64,000 nt of DNA from Eubacteriaceae bacterium ES3 (GTDB lineage: Bacteria > Bacillota > Clostridia > Eubacteriales > Eubacteriaceae), in the NCBI GenBank assembly GCA_030586155.1, contig CP130741.1, positions 1,358,680-1,422,679 on the forward strand, written 5' to 3'. Shown here piece by piece: positions 8,971 to 17,239 of this stretch. Within the stretch, counting starts at the first letter, position 1. Every line of letters begins with the position of its first letter. The notes under the pieces are model-generated. The model searched no databases, was not told where the DNA came from, and worked only from the letters and a program-made list of their open reading frames with translations. A program made the translations under genes and the position numbers.

Positions 8971-9486
8971 ATGGATTGTAAAAAGAAGGACAAAAAGAAA
9001 TTACTAAATGTTGAAATCCATAAGTTTAGGCCCTTTTATTCAGATAATTCTCGGATTCTTATTTTGGGGTCTTTTCCATCAGTTAAATCCAGGGAAGCAG
9101 GGTTTTATTATCAACACCCACAGAATCGTTTTTGGAAAGTATTATCAAATGTTTTTGCTCAACCTCAACCAGACACAATTGCAGAACAGATGAAGTTTCT
9201 GGAAACTAATCAAATTGCACTTTGGGATGTTATAGCTTCTTGTGAAATTAATGGTTCTAGCGATAGCTCAATAAAAAATGTTGTTGCAAACGAAATTGAA
9301 AAGGTATTATGTGAATCAGATATAAATAAAATTTTTGCTAATGGGAGTAAAGCGTATGAATTGTACAATCGTAATTGTTTTAATAACACAAAGCAAACTA
9401 TTGTCAAACTACCTTCTACAAGCCCAGCCAATGCAGCATGGTCGTTGGAAAAACTGATAGAACAATGGAAAATAATTAAAATTTAA
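8971..9486 (+). CDS. Hypoxanthine-DNA glycosylase (uracil-DNA glycosylase superfamily)
   Basis: 171-aa base-excision repair enzyme of the family-6 UDG/HDG group, which removes deaminated purine (hypoxanthine) from DNA. Diagnostic segments are the LILGSFPSVKSRE active-site loop (about residues 29-41), GFYYQHPQNRFWKVL, and the C-terminal LPSTSPANAAWS motif. Length is normal for the family, with a short basic N-terminal extension (KKKDKKK). ATG 8971 follows AGGAAGG. Cytosolic, solitary; no terminator is clear on the plus strand downstream. Confidence 0.88.
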   Translation: MDCKKKDKKKLLNVEIHKFRPFYSDNSRILILGSFPSVKSREAGFYYQHPQNRFWKVLSNVFAQPQPDTIAEQMKFLETNQIALWDVIASCEINGSSDSSIKNVVANEIEKVLCESDINKIFANGSKAYELYNRNCFNNTKQTIVKLPSTSPANAAWSLEKLIEQWKIIKI

Positions 9487-9603
9487 TATGCAACAAGATG
9501 CTTGAAGGTTGGCTTAGTGCGATTATTAAAGTAGAAATAGCAGCAATTTCTATACCTATTAAAGAAATTGTAAATGAGAATTCTTTATCTTGATGAGAAT
9601 GAT

Positions 9604-9634
9604 TTAAAAAAGACCTTACTTTGTTCGTAAGGTC
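9604..9634 (-). terminator. Terminator of the crcB pair
   Basis: Stem GACCTTAC (9612-9619)/GTAAGGTC (9627-9634) with a 7-nt loop. On the minus strand it is followed by a run of T (9611-9604), which marks the end of the crcB transcript. Confidence 0.75.
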
Positions 9635-9690
9635 AAAGAATAAGTATTAAATAGGTTGAATATTTGGCCGAATTGACTCAATAAATATAT

Positions 9691-10035
9691 TTAAAGATGA
9701 TATCCAAAGTAAAAAAACAATAAGCTTAAAAGTATGGTTGAAAAAACATAAATGAAAGCACTAAAAATTTTATTATTTTTTATCAGGACAAAATCTTCAT
9801 ACATAAAAGTTGAAAATGTAGTGTAAGCCCCTAAAAATCCTTCAGCTAACAAAAGGTAAGATAAGTTTGAAACATTTAAATGGCTAACTAAGCCTAGTAA
9901 AAAAGCGCCAGTGATATTGATAAAAAAAGTGCCAATAGGAATATTTTTTTGGATTGATGAAAATTTTTTTCCAAGAGAATATCGTGTAATACTACCTAAT
10001 GCACCACCAGTTAAGACACAGAATATTTCTATCAT
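9691..10035 (-). CDS. crcB: CrcB/Fluc fluoride channel, second subunit
   Basis: 114-aa, four-helix fluoride-selective channel subunit. Conserved blocks are visible: GGALGSITRYSLG, IGTFFINITGAFLLG and the FLGAYTTFSTF pore motif. It is 16 bp downstream of a second crcB gene, the usual arrangement in Gram-positive bacteria that build a heterodimeric channel from two non-identical subunits. Function is fluoride resistance at the cytoplasmic membrane. Expression depends on what reaches it from the disrupted region upstream of the first crcB gene. Confidence 0.93.
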   Translation of the reverse strand: MIEIFCVLTGGALGSITRYSLGKKFSSIQKNIPIGTFFINITGAFLLGLVSHLNVSNLSYLLLAEGFLGAYTTFSTFMYEDFVLIKNNKIFSAFIYVFSTILLSLLFFYFGYHL

Positions 10036-10051
10036 ATATGCTCACCTTAAG

Positions 10052-10489
10052 TTAAGATTGTTCTAATTCGGAGCGAGCTTGTAGGCCATTAAAATAGGGA
10101 TGAAGGACATAAGTTCCTAAAAGATGGCCTATATAGACAAATAATACCCCCAAGAAAATTGATGCAGTAAGATAGATACCAAAGAAAGTAATATAATCGG
10201 CATCTAAAATTAGAATACTCTGCTTGCAAAAAGTTGAGAATGTTGTGAATGCGCCAATCAATCCAGTTGTTAAGCCCAACTTCAAATCATCACTGATACG
10301 ATCGGTTTTCGAAAATAAAGCGTTTAAAATACCTAATAGAAAACTCCCAATCAAATTTATTAGAAGAATATTCAAAGAAACATTAACTAATTGATCAGGT
10401 GAGTTGAACAAAGTGGGAATATTTTTTATTTGAAACCGAAGTAATGCACCGATTGCACCACCCGCGCCGATGATATAATATTTTTTCAT
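10052..10489 (-). CDS. crcB: CrcB/Fluc fluoride channel, first subunit
   Basis: 145-aa four-helix fluoride channel subunit with GGAIGALLRF, NLIGSFLLGIL and GLIGAFTTFSTF motifs. It has a longer C-terminal tail than its partner. ATG 10489 has an exact GGAGG site. An IS4-like element begins only 25 bp upstream of the start, so the original promoter is now about 4.3 kb away. I see no fluoride riboswitch in the remaining leader or in the leader reconstructed by removing both insertion sequences. Confidence 0.93.
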   Translation of the reverse strand: MKKYYIIGAGGAIGALLRFQIKNIPTLFNSPDQLVNVSLNILLINLIGSFLLGILNALFSKTDRISDDLKLGLTTGLIGAFTTFSTFCKQSILILDADYITFFGIYLTASIFLGVLFVYIGHLLGTYVLHPYFNGLQARSELEQS

Positions 10490-10503
10490 TTTACCTCCAT
10501 ATC

Positions 10504-10514
10504 ATACTATTATA
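10504..10514. repeat. Left target-site duplication of the IS4-like element
   Basis: ATACTATTATA, repeated exactly at 12265-12275. The match extends through TAG because the element itself begins with TAG, so the boundary is ambiguous by up to 3 bp. Confidence 0.85.
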
Positions 10515-10537
10515 TAGGCATTTGCGAAATGCCATAA

Positions 10538-10561
10538 CCCGCATAATAGCGGGATATTTTT
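10538..10561 (+). terminator. Terminator inside the left end of the IS4-like element
   Basis: CCCGC/GCGGG stem with a 6-nt loop followed by ATATTTTT. It reads toward the transposase and probably blocks outside transcription from activating it, a common IS protection device. Confidence 0.55.
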
Positions 10562-10646
10562 AACATAAAAAAATATAACTCCTCACCAGATTATGATAAA
10601 ATTGAGTTACAACCACAACAATCCATCATCCTGAAAGGAGTTATAT

Positions 10647-12104
10647 ATGGATATTTTACCACAAAAACAGCTTTCGTTTGCTGAAATTTATGCTGATTGC
10701 ACTCATTTTTTTGAACAGGACAAACATCACTTTCTTTCACTGCTGGAAGAAAAACTTGACCTTCATGCTCTGGTTCCACATTCTTTTTACAGTCATTACT
10801 ATGCTTGTAATGGGCGACACCGTGATTTTGAGCTTTGTTCCATTCTTTGGGCATTCATTCTGCAGCGAATTTTTTCCATTCCCACTGACACCCTGCTGAT
10901 CACTTTTCTCAAGTTTTCCAGCGAATTAAGGGATTTCTGCGGTTTCAGCAGAGTTCCCCACGCATCCCAGCTGACTCGCTTCAAGCAAGATTATCTTCCG
11001 GACTTACAATCGTTTTTTCATCAACTTGTTGATGTAACTGAACCAATCTGCCAAAAGATCGATGCTCATAAGGCCATGATGACCATCTTTGATACTTCGG
11101 GAATTGAAGCCTATGTTACTGAAAATAATCCCAAATTTGCCAATAAAATCATCAAACAGCTCAAAGCTTTCAAGAAAACCCATCAGCTGAATGATTCCTA
11201 TGATCCCTACAAGGCCGCCTATGGCGCCATGCCCACCCACGCTAAAGCCAATTCTTCTATTAAACAGCTTTATATCAACGGTCATTTCTGTTATGTCTAT
11301 AAATTCGGCATGATCACCAACGGCCTTGGCATTGTCCGGGATATCTCTTTTTATGATGCCAACTTTCTGGTTGATCATCCTGATATTGCTGTTGAGAAAA
11401 AGTCTGATTCTCCCGACGAGGACAAGTCGCTCCATGATACCAAAGCACTTATTCCTGTTCTTTCCGACTTTTTTAAAAAGCATCCGCTGATTGTTCCCAA
11501 ACTTTTTATTGGTGATGCCGCTTTTGACAGCTCAGTCATTTATCACTCGCTGCTGACTGATTTAAAGTTTGAAAAAGCCTTCATTCCCCTCAATTCGCGG
11601 GGCTCCCTTTCTTATTCCGATTGCCCGGTTAATGAGCATGGTATCCCCTGTTGTCCGGACAACCCTTCACTTCCCATGAAACCGGAAGGTAAAACCAGGC
11701 GTAAAAATGGTCTCGTCCGCTTTAAATTTACCTGTCCCAAAACCCGATGGGTCAGGCAGCAATCCGGTAAATCCAAACGTCAGTGTTTCTGCGAAAAACC
11801 CTGCACACCTTCTTCCTGTGGCCGGATGTTCTATGTTTACCCTGAAAAAAACCTTAGAGCTTACCCAGGTACGCTTCGGGGTACTGACGAGTGGCAGCAA
11901 ATCTATAAAATTCGCGGTGTTGTTGAACAGTCACTCAATCATTTCAAAGATTCTTTCTGTGTTGCCGGTCGCAAAACAAGAAATGCTCGGACGCTTCGCG
12001 CGGATCTGCTCCTGGCTGGCATTACCCAGCTGATTACTGTCATTCTTGCTGACAACATTCATCAGCTTCAATACATCCGCAGTCTTAAAAAACTGATTGC
12101 CTAA
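10647..12104 (+). CDS. IS4-like DDE transposase
   Basis: 485-aa transposase. The N-terminal part (about 50-120, with GFSRVPHASQLTRFKQDY) resembles the InsH/DUF772 region. Catalytic Asp residues fit MTIFDTSGIEAYV and LFIGDAAFDSS. The C-terminal YREK signature Y-x2-R-x3-E-x6-K is exact in YKIRGVVEQSLNHFK. A Cys-rich segment (QCFCEKPCTPSSCG, about 380) is inserted before it. The reading frame is intact, so the element may be active. IS5 or IS1182 relatives also carry YREK-like motifs; the 11-bp target duplication favours IS4. Confidence 0.88.
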   Translation: MDILPQKQLSFAEIYADCTHFFEQDKHHFLSLLEEKLDLHALVPHSFYSHYYACNGRHRDFELCSILWAFILQRIFSIPTDTLLITFLKFSSELRDFCGFSRVPHASQLTRFKQDYLPDLQSFFHQLVDVTEPICQKIDAHKAMMTIFDTSGIEAYVTENNPKFANKIIKQLKAFKKTHQLNDSYDPYKAAYGAMPTHAKANSSIKQLYINGHFCYVYKFGMITNGLGIVRDISFYDANFLVDHPDIAVEKKSDSPDEDKSLHDTKALIPVLSDFFKKHPLIVPKLFIGDAAFDSSVIYHSLLTDLKFEKAFIPLNSRGSLSYSDCPVNEHGIPCCPDNPSLPMKPEGKTRRKNGLVRFKFTCPKTRWVRQQSGKSKRQCFCEKPCTPSSCGRMFYVYPEKNLRAYPGTLRGTDEWQQIYKIRGVVEQSLNHFKDSFCVAGRKTRNARTLRADLLLAGITQLITVILADNIHQLQYIRSLKKLIA

Positions 12105-12264
12105 CTGCTAAAATAAAGTTTTTTTCAGGCTTTTCTCAGGCTTTTATTTTTGCGCCTTTTTTTTGCAACGCTTCCTGCTTTTTTTGTCATACTTTTTTAA
12201 TCAGCTCTCTTCATGCTCTACTTTCTCATTTTTTTCATTTTTGTTTTCATTTCGCAATTACCTA

Positions 12265-12275
12265 ATACTATTATA
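12265..12275. repeat. Right target-site duplication of the IS4-like element
   Basis: ATACTATTATA, identical to 10504-10514. Confidence 0.85.
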
Positions 12276-12318
12276 TAGAATCGCTTTTTATTCAGTTTTA
12301 TGAGTATTCTGCCGATGT

Positions 12319-12405
12319 AGAGCCACTCAATCCGATACCCAAAACCATGCAATCCGAAGCTGAGAGCCACCTGTTTAAAAAATCAAATCCGCTATAGAGA
12401 GCCAC
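12319..12405. repeat. Three left-end transposase-binding repeats of the IS21 element
   Basis: AGAGCCAC occurs at 12319-12326, 12363-12370 and 12398-12405. Inverted counterparts lie at the right end (14794-14866). Multiple subterminal repeats are typical IstA binding sites. Confidence 0.7.
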
Positions 12406-12468
12406 TTTTGTAAGTATTAAAATGAAGATGCGGGATAACCGTTATACTTACGGAAGGAGGACATAATT

Positions 12469-14031
12469 ATGTCCAAAGAAAAACAAATTTTGCAGCTCCG
12501 CCTTAAAGGATTCAGCCAGCGAAGAATTGCGGATACTTTAAAAGTATCCCGAAACACGGTATCCAAGGTGGTCAAAGCATGGGAAGCTCATCCAATTGAT
12601 GATCCGGAGTTCCAGGCAATTGATGAATCAAAGTTACACAGCCATCTGTTTCCGGAAGAAGAAAAAATTCCAGTGATGGTACCTCCTGACTATGATTACA
12701 TCCACAAAGAATTGCTGAGAAATGGGGTGACCTTAAAACTGCTGTGGGAAGAATACGTTGATACCTGTCGGCAGACAGGCAAGCCGCCTTATATGTATTC
12801 TCAATTCTGCAAGCTATATCAGGATCATGTCAGTCAGAACCGTCTAACGATGCACATTCACCATAAGCCAGGCGACAAAATCATGGTTGACTGGGCAGGC
12901 TCGACCATGCCGCTATATGATCAGGTTACGGGTGCAAGCTGCAAGGTATATCTCTTTGTTGCAACGCTGCCGTTTAGTATGTACTGTTTTGCAAGAGCCT
13001 GTCTGACGATGAAGGAAGAAGACTGGATTAATGCCCACATCAGTATGTATGACTACTTTGGAGCGTCAACACGGCTGCTCATCCCCGACAATCTGAAAGT
13101 TGGAGTGCTGAGCCATAAAAAGCATGAAGATCCAGTCATCAACCGGGCTTATCAGGAACTGGCGGATCATTATCATACGGCTCTGCTGCCAGCTCGAATC
13201 TTATCGCCAAAAGACAAAGCTGCTGTGGAGGGCTCAGTTGGTCTGCTGACCAGTCATGTAATTGGAAGACTCCGTAACCGTCAGTTTTTCAAACTGGAGG
13301 AGATGAATCAGGCGATTGATAAAGAACTGGAAGAATTCAATCATTCTGATTTTCAAAAAAAGGAGGGTTCCCGCTACTCTGTCTTCGAGGAAGAAGAACT
13401 ACCCTTTATGCAGTCGCTTCCCAGATTCCCCTATGAGTTTGCCCAATGGAAAACAGCAACGGTGCAGATGAACTACCACGTTTCAATTGACCATCAGTAT
13501 TATTCGACGCCGTATGAATATGTCCGAAAGAAAGTGGATCTACGTTATACCAAAAATATCATTGAAGTTTTCTACAAAGGAACCCGTCTTTGCAGTCACA
13601 AGCGGCTATACGGACGACGAGGCCAGTATTCAACTAATGTGGATCATATGCCGATCAACCACCAGCTTTACAGTGAATGGGATTCAGACCGTTTTTTAAA
13701 ATGGGCCGAAGGTATTGGTCCGTCAACCAGAGAAGTGGTCCAAAAGTTGTTTGCTTCTTATCGTGTTGAAGAACAGGCTTACAAGGGGTGTCTGTCTCTG
13801 TTAAAACTGGCTGATCATTATACAAACATTCGTCTGGAAAATGCCTGCAGCGTCGCACTTGAACATATTCCCAATCCACGGTACAAGAATATTAGACTGA
13901 TTCTGGAAGCAGGGCAGGATTCAGCCAGCGTTAAAAATCAAACCAAATCTGAACCATCATCTTCTGAAACGATCAACAAATATGCTTATGTTCGTGGCTC
14001 AGCTTATTATGGAGGTGACCATGATGAATAA
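12469..14031 (+). CDS. istA: IS21 transposase IstA
   Basis: 520-aa DDE transposase. An N-terminal helix-turn-helix (GFSQRRIADTLKVSRNTVSKV, about residues 14-34) recognises the IS ends. The catalytic core has Asp in MVDWAGST, Asp in LIPDNLKVG and Glu in KAAVEGSVG, followed by an IS21-type C-terminal beta domain. ATG 12469 has a strong GGAAGGAGG site. The 3' end overlaps istB by 11 bp, the normal translational coupling of this family. Intact. Confidence 0.95.
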   Translation: MSKEKQILQLRLKGFSQRRIADTLKVSRNTVSKVVKAWEAHPIDDPEFQAIDESKLHSHLFPEEEKIPVMVPPDYDYIHKELLRNGVTLKLLWEEYVDTCRQTGKPPYMYSQFCKLYQDHVSQNRLTMHIHHKPGDKIMVDWAGSTMPLYDQVTGASCKVYLFVATLPFSMYCFARACLTMKEEDWINAHISMYDYFGASTRLLIPDNLKVGVLSHKKHEDPVINRAYQELADHYHTALLPARILSPKDKAAVEGSVGLLTSHVIGRLRNRQFFKLEEMNQAIDKELEEFNHSDFQKKEGSRYSVFEEEELPFMQSLPRFPYEFAQWKTATVQMNYHVSIDHQYYSTPYEYVRKKVDLRYTKNIIEVFYKGTRLCSHKRLYGRRGQYSTNVDHMPINHQLYSEWDSDRFLKWAEGIGPSTREVVQKLFASYRVEEQAYKGCLSLLKLADHYTNIRLENACSVALEHIPNPRYKNIRLILEAGQDSASVKNQTKSEPSSSETINKYAYVRGSAYYGGDHDE

Positions 14032-14767
14032 CGATACGCTAAGAAAGCTGAAACATATGCGTTTGCCGGTTTTTGCGCAAATTTACCAGGACCAGCTTGA
14101 AGATGAAATGGCCTATCTTTCAATGTCTTTTCAGGAAAGACTGGCTCTGATGGTTGATGCGGAGTTTGATTCCCGACATAATAACAATATTAAACGGCTT
14201 ATCAAGGAGGCGAAATTCAACAACTCAGCAGCATTTCTTGGTAATATCGAATATCTGCCGGATCGCCATTTAAACCGTGAATTGCTGGAAAGTCTGGCCA
14301 CTAATGAATACATCCGTCAGGGGCTGAACGTCATTCTTGTCGGAGCCACCGGTTGCGGAAAAACCTATATTTCCAATGCCCTCGGGGTAAACGCCTGTCA
14401 GTCCGGTTACAAGACCCGGTATATTCGTTTGCCGGATCTCTTTAGCGCCTTTGAAGCTGCCCGTATTCAGGGGAAGTATCATCATCTTCTCAATCAGTAT
14501 AAAAAATGTTCTCTGATGATTCTGGATGAGTTTCTGCTTGTCCCAACTACAGATACTGAGCAGCGGGATCTTCTGGAACTTGTGGAATGTCGTTGTGATC
14601 AGGCATCCATTATTATCTGTTCACAGCTAACTGCCGAAGGCTGGCATGAACGTTTAGGTGGTGGTGCGCTGGCTGATTCAATTCTTGACCGCATTGTTCC
14701 ATCTGCTTATTCAATGATTATTGATGGCGATGTTTCAATGCGCTGGCGAAAACGAACCATTAAATAA
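14021..14767 (+). CDS. istB: IS21 helper ATPase IstB
   Basis: 248-aa AAA+ ATPase that selects targets and stimulates IstA. Walker A is GATGCGKT and Walker B is LMILDEF. ATG 14021 is chosen because GGAGGTGA lies just upstream inside istA; a longer in-frame start at 13982 lacks a ribosome site. Overlaps istA by 11 bp. Intact. Confidence 0.94.
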   Translation: MMNNDTLRKLKHMRLPVFAQIYQDQLEDEMAYLSMSFQERLALMVDAEFDSRHNNNIKRLIKEAKFNNSAAFLGNIEYLPDRHLNRELLESLATNEYIRQGLNVILVGATGCGKTYISNALGVNACQSGYKTRYIRLPDLFSAFEAARIQGKYHHLLNQYKKCSLMILDEFLLVPTTDTEQRDLLELVECRCDQASIIICSQLTAEGWHERLGGGALADSILDRIVPSAYSMIIDGDVSMRWRKRTIK

Positions 14768-14793
14768 TTCAACTACCAGGGAGCTATCTCTAG

Positions 14794-14866
14794 TGGCTCC
14801 CTCTTTCGGAGCACTGGCTCTCGATAAAAGATTACCTGGCTCTATCACAGGAGATTGGTTGGCTCT
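14794..14866. repeat. Four right-end repeats of the IS21 element
   Basis: TGGCTCC at 14794-14800 and TGGCTCT at 14815-14821, 14837-14843 and 14860-14866, inverted relative to the left-end AGAGCCA repeats and spaced about 22 bp apart. Confidence 0.7.
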
Positions 14867-14884
14867 GTCGCTTCATAATATACA

Positions 14885-15159
14885 GTTTTATAGAATAAAC
14901 AATGATAATATGCTAACATGGCGTGTTTAATAGTGTCAATCTAATCAGGTATTGAAATCGAAATCAAAATAAGAATATATAAGTTGAATCATTCAGTCTT
15001 TAGGTCTTGTGTTCTGGAGATGATATCCAATATAGTATAGCTGAAATTACTAGATGATTTAATAAGCCATTCGCTGAAAATTAAACTTATTTAACAATGA
15101 CATTTTTGACATTGCGGAAATCCCACAAATTCGGTGAATTATTTTTAATAATAATTTAA
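14885..15159. other. Non-coding remnant of the crcB-marR intergenic region
   Basis: Between the IS21 right end and the marR promoter there is no coding sequence. It contains the probable displaced crcB promoter (14910-14939, minus strand) and otherwise AT-rich DNA with no other structure I can name. Confidence 0.5.
14910..14939 (-). promoter_or_regulatory. Probable original crcB promoter, displaced by IS insertions
   Basis: Minus-strand TTGACA (14939-14934), 18-bp spacer, TAGCAT (14915-14910). Removing both insertion sequences and one copy of each target duplication puts this -10 box 69 bp from the crcB start codon, a normal distance. The -35 box is consensus but the -10 box is only a 4 of 6 match. 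Confidence 0.45.
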
Positions 15160-15187
15160 TTGACATTAAAATTTATTCTGATAAAAT
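15160..15187 (+). promoter_or_regulatory. Promoter of the marR-MATE operon
   Basis: TTGACA (15160-15165), 16-bp spacer, TAAAAT (15182-15187). The predicted start site is near 15195, about 21 nt before the marR start codon. Confidence 0.65.
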
Positions 15188-15215
15188 AGATAGCGTGCTA
15201 AGTAATGGAGAAATT

Positions 15216-15668
15216 ATGCAAGAAAGTAAATTTAATTTTGGAGCAACGGTAAAACAATTAAATAATATTATGGAAATACGATTTAATAAATCTTTAAAAA
15301 GGTGGGATCTAACATATTCACAGTTTTCGGTGATTATGTACCTAGTTCAGAATCAGGATTCTAAAATAAATCAGAAAAAAATTGAAGAAGTATTTTTATT
15401 AAAGGGTCCAACGGTGACTGGCATATTAAAACGATTAGAAGATAAGTCTTTTATTGTTCGGCAGGTAGATTCAACAGATAGACGTGTAAATTATTTGACA
15501 TTAACTTCAAAAGGGCTTGAACTTGAAAGAATTGTTTGTCAGGAAGTCGAACGATTGGAGAAAGAAACACTTAATAATATTTCGGAAAGTGAATTAAATA
15601 CATTGGAAAACCTGTTAAAGCAGATACAAGAAAATCTAATGTCCATTTCCACTGAAACATTTAGTTGA
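15216..15668 (+). CDS. MarR-family transcriptional regulator
   Basis: 150-aa winged-helix regulator: dimerisation helices at both ends, recognition helix in KGPTVTGILKRLEDKSFIV, and the wing motif DSTDRRVNYLTLTSKG (D-x-R-R). Probably a ligand-released repressor of its own operon, which includes the MATE exporter 85 bp downstream. ATG 15216 follows GGAG with 5-nt spacing; an upstream in-frame GTG at 15195 would coincide with the predicted transcription start and is rejected. Ligand unknown. Confidence 0.92.
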   Translation: MQESKFNFGATVKQLNNIMEIRFNKSLKRWDLTYSQFSVIMYLVQNQDSKINQKKIEEVFLLKGPTVTGILKRLEDKSFIVRQVDSTDRRVNYLTLTSKGLELERIVCQEVERLEKETLNNISESELNTLENLLKQIQENLMSISTETFS

Positions 15669-15753
15669 ACAACCGGTGGTATGAATAATATTCTAAAAAA
15701 TAGTTTATTAGAATTTTATAAATAAAATTTTTATTTGAAAGAAAGGTAAAATC

Positions 15754-17127
15754 ATGAAACAGGACTTATTTGAAAAATATCCAATTCCCAAAGCAGTTAT
15801 GACTTTGGCAATACCAACTATGTTAAGTATGTTAGTTACGATTATTTATAATATGGCAGATACTTTTTTTGTTGGACAAACTGGAGACCCTAATCAGGTT
15901 GCTGCTGTTACACTTGCTATGCCGATATTCTTTTTATTAATGGCATTTGGTAATGTTTTTGGAATTGGTGGAGGTGCTTATATTTCTCGACTTCTGGGCG
16001 AACGCAGACTAGAGGATATAAAGCACACTTCATCTTTTAATTTCTATGGTGCAATAGCTATTGGAATTGTCGGAATGCTAATTTTCATTTTATTTATGGA
16101 ACCGATTTTAAGCGTAGCTGGTGCCAGTGAATATACAATTGGTTTTGCAACAGGCTATCTGAGAATCATTGCAATTGGAGCAGTAGCGGTAACGCTTCAA
16201 TGTACGCTTTCACAAATAGTAAGGTCAGTAGGGGCTGCCAAAGAATCGATGATCGGTATGATGCTGGGAACGATTATTAATATTATTCTAGATCCAATTA
16301 TGATTTTATTTTTAAATTTGGGTGTTGTTGGTGCGGCGTGGGCCACAATTATTGGAAATGCATGTGCGGTCTTATATTTTATTATATATATTATGCGTCA
16401 TAGTGATGTTTTATCGATTAATCCTAAAGATTTTAGGGTGGAGTCGCATATTCTAAGAAATACTTTTGCAATCGGAATCCCTGCTTCAGTAAATAATGTG
16501 TTAATGAGTTTTTCGATGATGATTTTAAATAATTTTGCATCGGCTTATGGTGATATTGTTATTGCATCACTAGGAGTTGCAGGTCGAGTTTTTTCTATTG
16601 TTGTCATGCTTTCTATAGGGTTAGCAATGGGCATTCAACCTTTCATTGGTTATAACTATGCACAGAAGAAATATCATCGAATGAATGATGCAATAAAATT
16701 CACTGCAGTTGTGGGAATGATTATGGGGACTGTTATTATGGTTATCATGATGCTTTTCTCAACTGAAATAGTAACATTCTTCATTAATGATGCAGAAGTA
16801 ATTCTAAATGGTTCGCATATGCTTGTAATTCAAATGATTGTTAGTCCTATTTTGATCCTTCAGTTTATTGTAATGACAGTATATCAGGCCCTTGGAAAGG
16901 CTATTCCTTCATTGATTTTGACAGTTACCAGACAAGGATTAGCATTTTTCCCGGTTTTGATTATTGGCTCTTCGCTTTTCGGACTACAAGGGATAATCTG
17001 GGCTCAGCCTCTAGCAGATATTTTTTCGGTGATTTTGGCTGTAACTATGTATGCATTCACTTATCGTAAGCTAAAAAGTGAGTTGACGGAACCCAGTTCA
17101 ATAGCAGTTGAAGATAGTTGTATTTAA
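15754..17127 (+). CDS. MATE-family multidrug/cation antiporter
   Basis: 457-aa, twelve-helix exporter of the MATE family (DinF/NorM-like branch common in Clostridia). It starts with the MTLAIPTMLSMLVTIIYNMA segment typical of the family, and the second half repeats the fold from about residue 230. Exports cationic drugs or metabolites against Na+ or H+. Second gene of the marR operon and closed by a strong terminator. Regulation by the adjacent MarR protein is inferred from the arrangement. AAAGG site before ATG 15754. Confidence 0.93.
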   Translation: MKQDLFEKYPIPKAVMTLAIPTMLSMLVTIIYNMADTFFVGQTGDPNQVAAVTLAMPIFFLLMAFGNVFGIGGGAYISRLLGERRLEDIKHTSSFNFYGAIAIGIVGMLIFILFMEPILSVAGASEYTIGFATGYLRIIAIGAVAVTLQCTLSQIVRSVGAAKESMIGMMLGTIINIILDPIMILFLNLGVVGAAWATIIGNACAVLYFIIYIMRHSDVLSINPKDFRVESHILRNTFAIGIPASVNNVLMSFSMMILNNFASAYGDIVIASLGVAGRVFSIVVMLSIGLAMGIQPFIGYNYAQKKYHRMNDAIKFTAVVGMIMGTVIMVIMMLFSTEIVTFFINDAEVILNGSHMLVIQMIVSPILILQFIVMTVYQALGKAIPSLILTVTRQGLAFFPVLIIGSSLFGLQGIIWAQPLADIFSVILAVTMYAFTYRKLKSELTEPSSIAVEDSCI

Positions 17128-17137
17128 TAGATAAATT

Positions 17138-17185
17138 AAAAATCTCCAATATAAATTTCATTTTTAATTTATATTGGAGATTTTT
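17138..17185. terminator. Strong terminator after the MATE gene
   Basis: A 20-bp perfect stem (17138-17157 with 17166-17185) around an 8-nt loop, beginning with A5 and ending with T5. It can also terminate the convergent ChW gene on the minus strand. Confidence 0.92.
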
Positions 17186-17239
17186 GCACATTTATATTCA
17201 CTAGTTCTAGAATTGATTTACAATTTTATGTTGCCAGGT

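Larger units (their letters stand above)
10515..12264 (+). mobile_element. IS4-like insertion sequence, 1750 bp, complete
   Basis: One transposase gene between imperfect 17-bp terminal inverted repeats: TAGGCATTTGCGAAATG at the left end and TAGGTAATTGCGAAATG (complement of 12264-12248) at the right, 15 of 17 identical. An 11-bp duplication of target DNA flanks it, as expected for the IS4 group. The left end also holds a small palindrome (10517-10533) and an inward-facing terminator. Base composition is visibly less AT-rich than neighbouring genes. Inserted 25 bp upstream of the crcB start codon. Confidence 0.88.
12301..14884 (+). mobile_element. IS21-family insertion sequence, 2584 bp, complete
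   Basis: istA and istB between ends that start TG and finish CA. The terminal 25 bases match at 16 of 25 positions without gaps, both closing with AGAGCCA. A 6-bp direct repeat GTTTTA flanks the element (12295-12300 and 14885-14890); IS21 elements make 4-8 bp duplications. The direct match extends to 9 bp if the terminal CA and T are counted. Inserted 25 bp from the IS4-like element, in DNA that belonged to the crcB upstream region. Confidence 0.85.

Noticed and set aside
10490-10640. Fluoride riboswitch upstream of crcB
   Set aside because: The remaining leader and the leader reconstructed without the insertion sequences lack the conserved fluoride-aptamer core. The GGCATTT/AAATGCC hairpin present belongs to the IS4-like element terminus.
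14721-14930. 69-aa open frame over the IS21 right end
   Set aside because: Overlaps the end of istB and the IS21 terminal repeats, with no ribosome site; a chance frame.
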